From Prochlorococcus marinus CUG1438 (GTDB lineage Bacteria; Cyanobacteriota; Cyanobacteriia; PCC-6307; Cyanobiaceae), in the NCBI GenBank assembly GCA_017644325.1, contig JAEPLS010000001.1:186001-250000 (forward strand): DNA of 64,000 bases. The letters run 5' to 3'. The position numbers and the translations under genes were made by a program. A model generated the notes under the pieces. It was not told the DNA's origin and did not search any database. It saw only the letters and a program-made list of their open reading frames with translations. Of this stretch, positions 1-8,090 are shown piece by piece. Every line of letters starts with the position of its first letter. Position 1 is the stretch's first letter.

Positions 1-227
1 ATTTCGCGAATAAGTGTGCAGATGAATTGATGATGCAAACTGTTCCTTCAAAAAATTTAGTTTATACGAAGGAAAAAGGATACATAACAGCTGAAGAAGC
101 CAAAGAATTTAATTATGAAATTATGAAACTTAGTGGTACTGAATTTAGAAAGAAATTGAGGAATGGCGAACCAATTCCTGAATGGTTTGCATTCAAAAGT
201 GTAGTAGATGTTCTAAGACGCTCTTAA
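1..227 (+). CDS. sat: ATP sulfurylase (sulfate adenylyltransferase), C-terminal fragment
   Basis: Only the last 74 codons lie in the window; the frame is open to the left edge (first full codon at position 3), so the gene starts upstream. The visible part resembles the end of dissimilatory-like/cyanobacterial Sat, with the terminal motif SGTEFRKKLRNGEPIPEWF that in this family precedes the C-terminus. The enzyme makes adenosine 5'-phosphosulfate from sulfate and ATP, the first step of sulfate assimilation; the next enzyme, APS kinase, is encoded at 60326-60949. ftsH follows 46 bp downstream on the same strand. An internal ATG could be mistaken for a start, but the frame plainly continues upstream. 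Confidence 0.85.
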   Translation, partial: FANKCADELMMQTVPSKNLVYTKEKGYITAEEAKEFNYEIMKLSGTEFRKKLRNGEPIPEWFAFKSVVDVLRRS

Positions 228-273
228 TATTGTTTTATTATTAGTATTATAGATTTATTAAAGATTTTTTATC

Positions 274-2127
274 GTGAACAAACGTTGGAGAAACGTAGGA
301 CTTTATGTCCTAGCTGTCATTACTGTAATTTTCATTGGTACTTCAGTTTTTGATAAACCTAATACTGAAAGTTCTACAAAAACCTTGAGATATAGTGATT
401 TTATAGAGGCAGTTCAAGATAAAGAAATCAGTAGAGTCTTAATATCTCCAGATAATGCCACAGCTCAAGTTGTTGAAAATGATGGGAGCAGGTCTGAGGT
501 CAATTTAGCCCCTGACAAAGATTTATTAAAAATTCTGACTGAGAATAATGTAGATATCGCTGTAACTCCTACAAAGTTAGCTAATCCATGGCAACAGGCT
601 TTAAGTAGCTTAATTTTCCCAGTACTTTTAATTGGAGGCCTATTTTTTCTTTTCAGAAGATCCCAAAGTGGTAATGCTGGAGGTGGTAACCCTGCCATGA
701 GTTTTGGCAAGAGCAAAGCTAGACTTCAAATGGAACCATCTACACAAGTAACCTTTTCAGATGTTGCTGGTGTAGAAGGTGCAAAATTAGAACTCACAGA
801 AGTTGTAGATTTTCTTAAGAGCCCAGATAGATTTACTGCAGTCGGAGCAAAAATTCCAAAAGGAGTTCTTCTTGTTGGTCCTCCTGGTACTGGGAAAACA
901 TTGTTAGCTAAAGCAGTAGCTGGAGAAGCAGGTGTACCTTTTTTCTCAATATCTGGTTCAGAATTTGTAGAGATGTTTGTTGGGGTTGGTGCTAGTAGAG
1001 TTAGAGATCTTTTTGAACAAGCCAAAAAGAATGCTCCTTGTATTGTGTTTATTGACGAAATAGATGCAGTTGGAAGACAAAGAGGAGCTGGTATGGGCGG
1101 AGGAAATGATGAAAGAGAACAAACATTAAATCAACTCTTAACCGAAATGGATGGTTTTGAAGGTAATTCAGGAATAATAATAGTTGCCGCAACCAACAGA
1201 CCAGACGTCTTAGATTCAGCTTTAATGCGTCCTGGAAGATTCGATAGACAGGTAACAGTAGATCGACCAGATTATGCTGGAAGATTGCAGATATTAAATG
1301 TTCATGCGAAAGATAAAACTCTTTCAAAAGACGTTGATTTAGATAAAGTTGCCAGAAGAACACCAGGATTTACTGGTGCAGATTTAGCTAATCTTTTAAA
1401 TGAAGCAGCAATACTAGCAGCTAGAAAAGATCTAGATAAAGTAAGTAATGATGAAGTCGGTGATGCCATTGAAAGGGTTATGGCTGGCCCAGAAAAGAAA
1501 GATAGAGTCATCAGTGATAAGAAAAAAGAATTAGTTGCTTATCACGAAGCAGGTCATGCACTCGTTGGAGCATTAATGCCTGATTATGACCCAGTAGCAA
1601 AAGTCTCAATCATTCCAAGAGGTCAAGCTGGGGGTCTAACTTTCTTTACTCCAAGTGAAGAAAGAATGGAATCTGGTCTTTACTCTCGTTCTTACCTTCA
1701 GAATCAAATGGCTGTAGCTCTCGGTGGAAGAGTTGCTGAAGAAATAGTCTATGGCGAAGAAGAGGTAACAACCGGAGCTTCAAATGATTTACAACAAGTT
1801 GCCAATGTAGCAAGACAAATGATCACTAAATTCGGCATGAGTGACAAAATAGGTCCAGTCGCTCTAGGTCAATCTCAAGGTGGAATGTTTCTTGGAAGAG
1901 ATATGAGTTCTACAAGAGACTTCTCTGAAGACACTGCCGCAACAATTGATGTAGAGGTTTCAGAACTTGTTGATGTTGCTTATAAGAGAGCTACAAAAGT
2001 TTTAACAGACAATAGAACTGTTCTTGACGAAATGGCTCAAATGCTAATTGAAAGAGAAACTATAGATACTGAAGATATCCAAGACTTGCTCAACCGCTCA
2101 GAAGTAAAAGTCGCAAACTATATTTAA
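274..2127 (+). CDS. ftsH: FtsH membrane-bound ATP-dependent zinc metalloprotease
   Basis: Length (617 aa) is normal for cyanobacterial FtsH. Two membrane segments are visible near residues 9-25 and 110-127, bracketing a thylakoid/periplasm-facing domain. The AAA module follows, with Walker A GPPGTGKT at 202-209, Walker B FIDEID at 259-264 and the second region of homology near 308-326. The protease zinc motif HEAGH is at 424-428. FtsH hexamers remove damaged membrane proteins, including D1 of photosystem II, whose gene psbA is 2 kb away. The N-terminus (MNKRWRN) is of the Synechocystis FtsH1/FtsH3 kind rather than the FtsH2 kind; paralogue assignment is my inference. The start is GTG with no clear Shine-Dalgarno site. 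Confidence 0.97.
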   Translation: MNKRWRNVGLYVLAVITVIFIGTSVFDKPNTESSTKTLRYSDFIEAVQDKEISRVLISPDNATAQVVENDGSRSEVNLAPDKDLLKILTENNVDIAVTPTKLANPWQQALSSLIFPVLLIGGLFFLFRRSQSGNAGGGNPAMSFGKSKARLQMEPSTQVTFSDVAGVEGAKLELTEVVDFLKSPDRFTAVGAKIPKGVLLVGPPGTGKTLLAKAVAGEAGVPFFSISGSEFVEMFVGVGASRVRDLFEQAKKNAPCIVFIDEIDAVGRQRGAGMGGGNDEREQTLNQLLTEMDGFEGNSGIIIVAATNRPDVLDSALMRPGRFDRQVTVDRPDYAGRLQILNVHAKDKTLSKDVDLDKVARRTPGFTGADLANLLNEAAILAARKDLDKVSNDEVGDAIERVMAGPEKKDRVISDKKKELVAYHEAGHALVGALMPDYDPVAKVSIIPRGQAGGLTFFTPSEERMESGLYSRSYLQNQMAVALGGRVAEEIVYGEEEVTTGASNDLQQVANVARQMITKFGMSDKIGPVALGQSQGGMFLGRDMSSTRDFSEDTAATIDVEVSELVDVAYKRATKVLTDNRTVLDEMAQMLIERETIDTEDIQDLLNRSEVKVANYI

Positions 2128-2147
2128 AGCGGAATTTTAAATTTTTA

Positions 2148-2774
2148 ATGAATAATAAAGAAGATTCTTTTTCGGAGTTCCTGAAAATTGAGTCTTTTTT
2201 TTTACTTATAAAACCTGAAGATAATATTTACTCAAATACCTCTATAAGAAATTCATTTTTTGAAGAATTAGAAAACTTAGTAAAATTAGGATTAAAGAAT
2301 ATTGAAATAAGTTGGTCTAACAATGAAAATTGGTTCGATTTTGTATCCGATATCAAAATTAAATATCCAAGAATTAATTTAGGCTCTGCCTCCATAGTTA
2401 ATAAGCAATCAATAGAAGATTCTTTAAAAATTGGATTAAATTTTTCGATGATGAAATTTTGGAATAAAGATCTTTTCAATTATGCGCAGTCAAAAAATTA
2501 TTTATTAATTCCTGGAATTAATAATTTAAAAGATCTTAAGGAAGCTATAGATTTAAATTGCAACATTATCAAACTTTATCCAATAAAAAGTAAAGATAGT
2601 TCGATAAATATACTCAACTATAAAAATATTGATTTCATTGCTGCTGGAGGACTATCAATCAATGATTTAAAAACTTATAAATCTTTAGGGTATAAAGCAG
2701 TTGTAATTGGAGATAAAGCTATCAAAAATAAAAAATTTGATCCAAAAATATATGAATGGCTCAAAAATAATTAA
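2148..2774 (+). CDS. eda: Divergent KDPG/KHG aldolase family protein (Eda-like)
   Basis: This 208-aa protein has the size and order of motifs of class I KDPG aldolase: a Glu at position 53 in NIEISW, an LGSAS stretch at 78-82 where the family has G(A/T)GT, IPG at 121-123, the Schiff-base lysine in IIKLYP (K142) and the phosphate-binding AAGGLS near 165-170. The Arg four residues after the catalytic Glu in typical KDPG aldolases is a Ser here (S57), so substrate use may differ. Known cyanobacterial relatives were proposed to act in the Entner-Doudoroff pathway. It lies 20 bp after ftsH and is probably co-transcribed. Function beyond aldolase-fold membership is uncertain. Confidence 0.7.
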   Translation: MNNKEDSFSEFLKIESFFLLIKPEDNIYSNTSIRNSFFEELENLVKLGLKNIEISWSNNENWFDFVSDIKIKYPRINLGSASIVNKQSIEDSLKIGLNFSMMKFWNKDLFNYAQSKNYLLIPGINNLKDLKEAIDLNCNIIKLYPIKSKDSSINILNYKNIDFIAAGGLSINDLKTYKSLGYKAVVIGDKAIKNKKFDPKIYEWLKNN

Positions 2775-2808
2775 GTTAAGGATAAATATAATTTATTCAA
2801 CAAAACTA

Positions 2809-3906
2809 CTACTTATTTAGTAAGTCACATTGAGCATGATTTAGAAGCAAATGATCAGCAAGTACTAAAGCTACCATAGCATCAACCATGGGAACTGCTC
2901 TTGGTAGAACGCATGGATCGTGTCTCCCTTTTGCTTTCATAAGTACTTCTTTACCTTCAGAATTTACTGTTTTCTGTTCTTTCCCGATAGTTGCAGTAGG
3001 TTTAAAAGCTATCTTCATCTCGATATTTTCACCATTACTTATTCCGCCCTGTATACCTCCTGAATTGTTTGACGTTGTTCTTAACTTACTAATATCATCA
3101 GACTTGATGAAGGCATCATTATGTTCGCTTCCTTTTAAATAAGTTCCAGAGAAACCTGAACCTATTTCAAAGCCTTTCGTGGCAGGCAAAGACATCAAAG
3201 CCTTTGCTAAATCAGCTTCTAATTTATCAAACACAGGCATTCCAAGACCAGAAGGGACATTTCTTACTAGACATTCAATAACACCGCCGCAAGAGTCTCC
3301 TTGACGCTTTAATTCCTTAATTCTCTCAATCATTTCTGTTGAAACCTTTTCATCAGGACATCTAACAATATTAGAATCTATTTTTTTGAGAGAAATCTTC
3401 TCTTTATTTATATCAGAATCAATATCATGTATACGCTTTACCCAAGATAGTATTTCAGTGTTACAGAAGGTTTTTAATAATTGTTTTGCTACAGCACCAG
3501 CAGCTACTCTCCCGATTGTTTCTCTAGCAGAGGCTCTTCCACCGCCAGAACTTGCCTGAATCCCATATTTCAGATGATATGTACCATCTGCATGAGAAGG
3601 TCTAAATACCTGCTCCAAATTATTATAATCTCCTGGTCTTTGATCCTTATTTCTTACCAACATTGCTATTGGAGTTCCAAGTGTTAACCCTTCCTTTATC
3701 CCACTTAAGATTTCGATTTTATCTTCTTCATTTCTGGGTGTTGTAATGTCACTTTGGCCAGGTCTGCGCCTATCTAATTCATTTTGTATCAGATTTATAT
3801 CTATTTTTAACTTAGGTGGACACCCATCAAGGATAACTCCTACTGCACCACCATGTGATTCTCCAAAAGTACTAACACGAAAAATTTTTCCAAAACTACT
3901 ACTCAT
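2809..3906 (-). CDS. aroC: Chorismate synthase
   Basis: AroC converts 5-enolpyruvylshikimate-3-phosphate to chorismate with reduced FMN, the last common step to aromatic amino acids, folate and phylloquinone. The three family signatures are all present: GESHG at 15-19, RPSHAD at 102-107 followed by [10 protein letters not shown] at 121-130, and [12 protein letters not shown] near the C-terminus. Length 365 aa is normal. It converges with the eda-like gene (34 bp gap) and lies downstream of psbA on the same strand, separated by the psbA terminator. trpG, trpB and menF, which use chorismate or its product, are also in this window. Confidence 0.97.
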   Translation of the reverse strand: MSSSFGKIFRVSTFGESHGGAVGVILDGCPPKLKIDINLIQNELDRRRPGQSDITTPRNEEDKIEILSGIKEGLTLGTPIAMLVRNKDQRPGDYNNLEQVFRPSHADGTYHLKYGIQASSGGGRASARETIGRVAAGAVAKQLLKTFCNTEILSWVKRIHDIDSDINKEKISLKKIDSNIVRCPDEKVSTEMIERIKELKRQGDSCGGVIECLVRNVPSGLGMPVFDKLEADLAKALMSLPATKGFEIGSGFSGTYLKGSEHNDAFIKSDDISKLRTTSNNSGGIQGGISNGENIEMKIAFKPTATIGKEQKTVNSEGKEVLMKAKGRHDPCVLPRAVPMVDAMVALVLADHLLLNHAQCDLLNK

Positions 3907-3966
3907 AGAAATATCAAATGTTTTATCTATATATAAACATTATATGAAACCAATTGAAAATTAAAC

Positions 3967-3991
3967 AAAAAAAAGCCCCCAAAAAGGGGGC
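3967..3991 (-). terminator. Rho-independent terminator of psbA
   Basis: On the minus strand this is a perfect 6-bp GC stem (GCCCCC/GGGGGC, arms 3986-3991 and 3975-3980) with a TTTTT loop, followed by an uninterrupted run of eight T. It begins 24 bp after the psbA stop codon. It is the strongest intrinsic terminator in the window, as expected for one of the most abundant mRNAs. Confidence 0.93.
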
Positions 3992-4014
3992 ATGTAAGTT
4001 TAAGAACTTTAAGC

Positions 4015-5097
4015 TTAACCGATAGCTGGAGCTGAAAGAGCTACTGTTGTAGACTCAGCTGCTGCTAGATCAAGTGGGAAGTTGTGAGCGTTACGCTCGT
4101 GCATTACTTCCATACCTAGGTTTGCTCTGTTAAGAACGTCACCCCATGTAGGAACAATCTTACCGTTTGCATCAACAACTGACTGGTTGAAGTTGAAACC
4201 GTTAAGGTTGAATGCCATTGTGCAGATACCCATTGAAGTTAACCATACACAAACAACTGGGAATACAGCTAGGAAGAAGTGAAGACTTCTGCTGTTGTTG
4301 AAGCTTGCATATTGGAAGATTAAACGACCGAAGTAGCCATGAGCTGCAACGATGTTATATGTTTCTTCTTCTTGTCCGAACTTGTAACCATAGTTCTGAG
4401 ACTCTGTCTCAGTTGTTTCTCTGATTAGAGATGAAGTAACAAGTGAACCGTGCATAGCTGAGAATAAAGATCCTCCGAACATACCAGCAACACCAGCCAT
4501 GTGGAATGGGTGCATAAGAATGTTGTGCTCTGCCTGGAAAACAAACATGAAGTTGAATGTTCCAGAGATACCTAGAGGCATTCCGTCAGAGAATGAACCT
4601 TGACCGAATGGGTATACAAGGAATACTGCGAAAGCTGCTGAAACTGGTGCAGAGTATGCAACACAGATCCAAGGACGCATACCTAGACGGTATGAAAGCT
4701 CCCACTGTCTTCCCATGTATGCTGAGATACCAATTAGGAAGTGGAAAATTACAAGCTGGTAAGGACCACCGTTGTATAACCACTCATCTACAGTAGCTGC
4801 TTCCCAAATTGGGTAGAAGTGTAGACCAATAGCGTTAGATGAAGGAACAACTGCACCTGAGATGATGTTGTTTCCATATAGGAATGAACCAGCAACTGGC
4901 TCTCTAATTCCGTCGATGTCTACTGGTGGTGCTGCGATGAATGCAACGATGAAGCAAGCCGCTGCTGTAAGAAGGCATGGAATCATTAAGACGCCGAACC
5001 AACCAACATAAATTCTGTTGTTAGTTGATGTTACCCACTCACAAAACTGTGGCCAACCTTTTAACAGCGAAGAACGCTGCTGCTGAATAGTTGTCAT
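4015..5097 (-). CDS. psbA: Photosystem II reaction-centre protein D1
   Basis: The 360-aa protein is D1 throughout. Numbering here is +1 relative to standard D1: TyrZ is Y162, Mn-cluster ligands include D171, H333, E334, H338, D343 and A345, and QB-site residues are H216 and S265. Position 131 (standard 130) is Gln, the D1:1-type state rather than the Glu of high-light D1:2. The C-terminal extension after A345 would be removed by CtpA. Codon use is less AT-biased than in neighbours, typical of a very highly expressed gene. A structured 5' leader (5113-5158) and a strong terminator flank it. Whether this is the only psbA copy cannot be seen. Confidence 0.99.
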   Translation of the reverse strand: MTTIQQQRSSLLKGWPQFCEWVTSTNNRIYVGWFGVLMIPCLLTAAACFIVAFIAAPPVDIDGIREPVAGSFLYGNNIISGAVVPSSNAIGLHFYPIWEAATVDEWLYNGGPYQLVIFHFLIGISAYMGRQWELSYRLGMRPWICVAYSAPVSAAFAVFLVYPFGQGSFSDGMPLGISGTFNFMFVFQAEHNILMHPFHMAGVAGMFGGSLFSAMHGSLVTSSLIRETTETESQNYGYKFGQEEETYNIVAAHGYFGRLIFQYASFNNSRSLHFFLAVFPVVCVWLTSMGICTMAFNLNGFNFNQSVVDANGKIVPTWGDVLNRANLGMEVMHERNAHNFPLDLAAAESTTVALSAPAIG

Positions 5098-5112
5098 GAG
5101 TTCGTAAAATAT

Positions 5113-5158
5113 GTCTCTAAAGTGAGACGTGTAAATAAAAACGGAAAAATAAATTCCG
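5113..5158 (-). promoter_or_regulatory. Structured psbA 5' leader (two small hairpins)
   Basis: Upstream of psbA there are two inverted repeats in what should be the untranslated leader: GTCTC (5113-5117) with GAGAC (5124-5128), loop 6 nt; and CGGAA (5142-5146) with TTCCG (5154-5158), loop 7 nt. The first ends 15 bp before the ATG. There is no clear Shine-Dalgarno site, so the hairpins may govern stability or light-dependent translation; that role is inferred. Confidence 0.45.
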
Positions 5159-5166
5159 CTTCGAAG

Positions 5167-5198
5167 ATTTTAGACCAAAATCGCTAAAAATGTGTAAA
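5167..5198 (-). promoter_or_regulatory. Possible psbA promoter
   Basis: On the minus strand a TAAAAT (-10 like, 5167-5172) is preceded by TTTACA (-35 like, 5193-5198) at a 20-bp spacing, longer than ideal. If used, the transcript would carry a leader of about 60-70 nt containing both hairpins. Other AT-rich hexamers nearby could serve instead. Confidence 0.3.
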
Positions 5199-5286
5199 TA
5201 TTTTTCTTTAAGTAAACTTATTTTTTGGAAAACAGGAGAAAAGAACTTCCATGTCTTAAGATTTTCTTTGTTATTGAGGATTCAAC

Positions 5287-5415
5287 TTGGTAATAATCGA
5301 ATGGCTTCTTAACGGAAAAAGATCTAGAGAGGTAGTTTCCTTAAGAGAGGCTAAACATAGAAGACTGCAATTAGAGGCTTTTGGAGCTGTTATTTATTGG
5401 AGTGAGAGAATTTAG
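5287..5415 (+). CDS. Small basic protein of 42 aa beside psbA, unknown function
   Basis: A short frame opens with TTG at 5287, six bases after a good Shine-Dalgarno sequence GAGGA (5276-5280), and closes at TAG 5413-5415. An in-frame TGA at 5275 excludes a longer version. The peptide is rich in Arg/Lys and Glu (for example GKRSREVVSLREAKHRR at 10-26) and ends in a more hydrophobic stretch (AFGAVIYWSERI). Its GC content is clearly higher than that of the surrounding spacer, which supports coding. It is divergent from psbA, about 190 bp from its start. I recognise no domain; an alternative is a leader peptide, but no gene follows on this strand. Confidence 0.7.
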   Translation: MVIIEWLLNGKRSREVVSLREAKHRRLQLEAFGAVIYWSERI

Positions 5416-5532
5416 GTTTTTAAGGTTTAAAAATTAGAAAAGAAAATAGAAGTATTAAATATTAAATAATCTTATCTATATAATAAAAAATCCTTATTAG
5501 TTTTCAACGATTTATTGTTCCGGTTTCTTAAT

Positions 5533-6438
5533 TTAAAAACTTTCAAACTCTTGAACCCATTGTTTTTTGGAACAGATCACTTCTTTTTTTGTGTAGCTCA
5601 TGGCAATTTTTTTTTCCTTATAAGCAACTTCTCCAATAAAAACAGGCCAAATCAATTGGTCCCGTTCATATTTGTGGATTATTCCTTTGCTATCCAGAAA
5701 TAATGGATCTCCTTTTTTAATCATTTTCCAATCTTGGTTTATCCTCTCAGGATGAATTATGCCATCAATATCTCCCTTTTCATCTCTTGGATAATCTATA
5801 CTCCCTTGATGAACGTGAACCACTAATTCTTTTGGAAGTTCTATAAGTTTATTTTTTAACTTATCTATCTCTTCCCTTAGGGAGCTAATTATTAGAGAAA
5901 ATCTATTTATAATATTTTGATCATAAAAATTTTGTGCGACAGCTCCTATTTCAATAACTAAACCACATGGCCAAGCTTCTACAAGAAAGCCTGTTTGGGC
6001 TTTATCTTTTTCGTGCAAATAAATAGGCAATCCAAATTTGTTCTGCAGTAATGCAGCTAAACAAAAATCTTTGGGTCTCCTCCCATACATAACAATGCTT
6101 GTTCCCATATTTGCAGTAGTAGTGTGCAAATCGATTGCAATTTGACAGGGTTTAGATCCGTCAATTCCAAATTCATCTACTAAAAAATTAGCTCTATTAG
6201 TTTCATAAAAGCTATTCTTGTGTTGATAAAAATTCTTACTTTTTTTAAAGGATCTATTTAAATCTACATCTATATATCTGCAACCTTTTTCATAGGCAGC
6301 AGGATTACCTATGATGTACTCATACTCAATACCATTATTTAAACTATTTTCCTTTCTATTAAATTGCTTAACAGCCCAAACAGGATTAATTTCATTCCCA
6401 TGAGTGCCTGAAACGATAAGTATTCTTCGAACAGTCAT
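5533..6438 (-). CDS. Aspartoacylase / succinylglutamate desuccinylase family zinc hydrolase
   Basis: The protein (301 aa) carries the zinc site of the AstE/AspA carboxypeptidase-like family: H13 and E16 in GTHGNE, DLNR at 59-62, H105 in AIDLHTTT, and the general-base Glu E163 in VIEIGA. Such enzymes remove an acyl group from N-acyl amino acids such as N-acetylaspartate. In cyanobacteria the physiological substrate is not settled, so the aspartoacylase name is a family call. It diverges from the GST-like gene with only 23 bp between starts, leaving little space for two separate promoters. Confidence 0.85.
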   Translation of the reverse strand: MTVRRILIVSGTHGNEINPVWAVKQFNRKENSLNNGIEYEYIIGNPAAYEKGCRYIDVDLNRSFKKSKNFYQHKNSFYETNRANFLVDEFGIDGSKPCQIAIDLHTTTANMGTSIVMYGRRPKDFCLAALLQNKFGLPIYLHEKDKAQTGFLVEAWPCGLVIEIGAVAQNFYDQNIINRFSLIISSLREEIDKLKNKLIELPKELVVHVHQGSIDYPRDEKGDIDGIIHPERINQDWKMIKKGDPLFLDSKGIIHKYERDQLIWPVFIGEVAYKEKKIAMSYTKKEVICSKKQWVQEFESF

Positions 6439-6461
6439 TTTTTCTTTAAAAATAAAATTTT

Positions 6462-7406
6462 ATGCAAAATAAGTACCTTATAAAGATCTCCAGAAAATTC
6501 TGGTTTTGGTTTTGGACCCAATTAATGAATGGCTTCGCGCCATCAGATTTACATGGTAATTATAAAAGGCCTAAAGGTATAACCATTAATAGTGAATACG
6601 ACATTAATAATGAGAATGGGAAAATTTACTTATTAGTAGGTCATTCTTGTCCATGGTGTCAAAGAACTTTACTCGTGCACCAAATAAAAGATTTATCTAA
6701 AAAAGTTAAAATAATTTTTTTAAAAGCAGATGTTGAGCATGGCGAATGGATTTTCAATACAAAGATTAAGGGATGTATGAGACTTTCAGAACTTTACAAA
6801 AAAGCGAATAAAAAGATTATTTTTAGAGCAACATTACCTCTTTTAATTAGCTTTGTAAAAGATGAAGTAAATATTCTATCTAATGAAAGTTCACAGATTA
6901 TAAGAATACTCAATTCAATAAAAATTCATTCAAAAACTCAGATATTGACTATTAAAGACTGTAATCAAAAATTTTTAAATTTAATTAATAACAACATTAA
7001 TGATGGCGTATATAAATGTGGTTTCGCCAGAAACCAGTCAGCTTATAAAAATGCAAGTCGAAATCTTTTCGCAGCTATAAATGAAGTTGAAAATTTTCTA
7101 CAGAAAAACAAAGGGGACTGGATATTTGGAGAAGAGTTAACCTTTGCAGATATTTACCTTTTTCCAACGCTTATAAGATGGGAATTGATATATAGCAAAC
7201 TTTTCAAATGTACTGAACAAGAACTATCAAGTTTTGAAAAGATTTTTGAATGGAGATTAAAATTCTTTAAATTATCTAACGTAAATAGGACATGCTTCGA
7301 CAATGAATGGAAAAAAGATTACTACAAAGCTTTATTCCCTTTAAACCCAAATCAACTAATCCCCGTTTTACCATCCCTAAAGGAAATAATGAAAGTAGAG
7401 ACCTAA
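6462..7406 (+). CDS. Glutathione S-transferase, glutathionyl-hydroquinone-reductase (ECM4)-like
   Basis: The 314-aa protein has a thioredoxin-fold N-terminal half with the active-site motif C63-P-W-C66, preceded by the N-terminal extension typical of ECM4/Xi-class enzymes, and an all-helical GST C-terminal half with the motif EELTFADIYLFPTLIRW. Such enzymes reduce glutathionyl-hydroquinones; the usual motif in that family is CPWA, so a second Cys here could allow glutaredoxin-like dithiol chemistry (inference). Glutathione synthesis (gshB) is encoded at 48936. It diverges from the aspartoacylase-family gene. Confidence 0.78.
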   Translation: MQNKYLIKISRKFWFWFWTQLMNGFAPSDLHGNYKRPKGITINSEYDINNENGKIYLLVGHSCPWCQRTLLVHQIKDLSKKVKIIFLKADVEHGEWIFNTKIKGCMRLSELYKKANKKIIFRATLPLLISFVKDEVNILSNESSQIIRILNSIKIHSKTQILTIKDCNQKFLNLINNNINDGVYKCGFARNQSAYKNASRNLFAAINEVENFLQKNKGDWIFGEELTFADIYLFPTLIRWELIYSKLFKCTEQELSSFEKIFEWRLKFFKLSNVNRTCFDNEWKKDYYKALFPLNPNQLIPVLPSLKEIMKVET

Positions 7407-7445
7407 AAAATACATAAATCAATTTCGAAAAGAAATGATGTTGTA

Positions 7446-7491
7446 ATGAACACTTATTTAGTTCATAGATAATGCAATTTCATTAGAAATT
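7446..7491 (+). promoter_or_regulatory. Paired inverted repeats upstream of cp12
   Basis: Two perfect 6-bp inverted repeats lie in tandem 42-87 bp before cp12: ATGAAC (7446-7451) with GTTCAT (7461-7466), and AATTTC (7476-7481) with GAAATT (7486-7491). They may be operator sites or RNA hairpins in the cp12 leader. AT-rich composition makes some chance palindromes likely. Confidence 0.35.
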
Positions 7492-7532
7492 AACTATGTT
7501 ATGTATGTCTACTAAAGTACGAAAAGCTTAAA

Positions 7533-7751
7533 ATGAAATCCATTGACGAACACATCCAAAAAGATCAATCGGAAATCGAATCTGCAAAAGCAGAGGGCAA
7601 TCTTCCAAAGGTCAGACATTTAACTGAAGAGCTTAAAGAACTCGAAGAATATAAGGATCATCATCCTGATGATAAACATGACCCTAATGCTTTGGAACTA
7701 TTCTGCGATGCCAACCCGGATGAACCAGAATGTCTTGTCTATGATGATTAA
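7533..7751 (+). CDS. cp12: CP12 Calvin-cycle regulatory protein (C-terminal Cys pair only)
   Basis: CP12 is a disordered redox switch that ties GAPDH to phosphoribulokinase and inactivates both in the dark. The C-terminal GAPDH-binding signature is clear: ELFCDANPDEPECLVYDD with Cys at 58 and 67. The N-terminal Cys pair of plant CP12 is absent, and the central AWDxVEEL motif is reduced to a TEELKELEEY-like stretch (31-40). So only the GAPDH-binding end would form a disulfide. Length 72 aa is normal. The gene is monocistronic, with its own terminator. Confidence 0.93.
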   Translation: MKSIDEHIQKDQSEIESAKAEGNLPKVRHLTEELKELEEYKDHHPDDKHDPNALELFCDANPDEPECLVYDD

Positions 7752-7781
7752 GTTTTCTTTTGATAGATAATGCACAATAAA

Positions 7782-7807
7782 AAAAGGGCTCTAAAAGCCC
7801 TTTTTTT
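7782..7807. terminator. Bidirectional terminator between cp12 and the 60-aa gene
   Basis: A 6-bp stem AGGGCT (7785-7790) with AGCCCT (7796-7801) and loop CTAAA is flanked by an A-run on the left and a T-run on the right. It therefore works as an intrinsic terminator for cp12 on the plus strand and for the converging gene at 7822-8004 on the minus strand. Confidence 0.9.
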
Positions 7808-7821
7808 ATTTATTAATTCTA

Positions 7822-8004
7822 TTAGTAATCTCTATTAAAGTCGGATGGACTTCCTGTGAGTGAACATACAACAGACTCTTCATGTTTCATTTCCTTGACT
7901 TCTACAATTGGTCTTCCCATTTTCTTCAAAACCTCAATATCTTGAATGGTTTGACATCTAGCTATTATTTTTCCTTGTTGATCAAAGCAAGTATAGAAAT
8001 TCAT
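7822..8004 (-). CDS. Small conserved-type protein of unknown function, 60 aa
   Basis: A compact frame starting MNFYTCFDQQGKIIARC, with two N-terminal Cys (6 and 17) and another near residue 47 (VVCSLTG). No signal peptide or membrane segment is seen. Coding character is supported by the shared terminator at its 3' end and by position between two well-defined genes. I do not recognise a function. It converges with cp12 and sits 86 bp downstream of the obgE stop codon on the same strand. Confidence 0.75.
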   Translation of the reverse strand: MNFYTCFDQQGKIIARCQTIQDIEVLKKMGRPIVEVKEMKHEESVVCSLTGSPSDFNRDY

Positions 8005-8090
8005 ATTGTGTTTAAAGAGGTATCTTATTTATGACTAATTTTCATTATTAAATCAAGTGTTTTTTTTTACAAAAGAATTTTATATTTAAG

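Noticed and set aside
465-1511. Several open frames on the minus strand opposite ftsH
   Set aside because: They mirror the codon pattern of ftsH, have no ribosome-binding sites and no recognisable domains; antisense artefacts.
4557-4796. Open frames on both strands inside psbA
   Set aside because: psbA is beyond doubt and accounts for the whole segment; the others are by-products of its higher GC.
5287-5415. The 42-aa frame as a psbA leader or antisense RNA
   Set aside because: It is divergent from psbA and does not overlap it. A protein-coding reading fits better.
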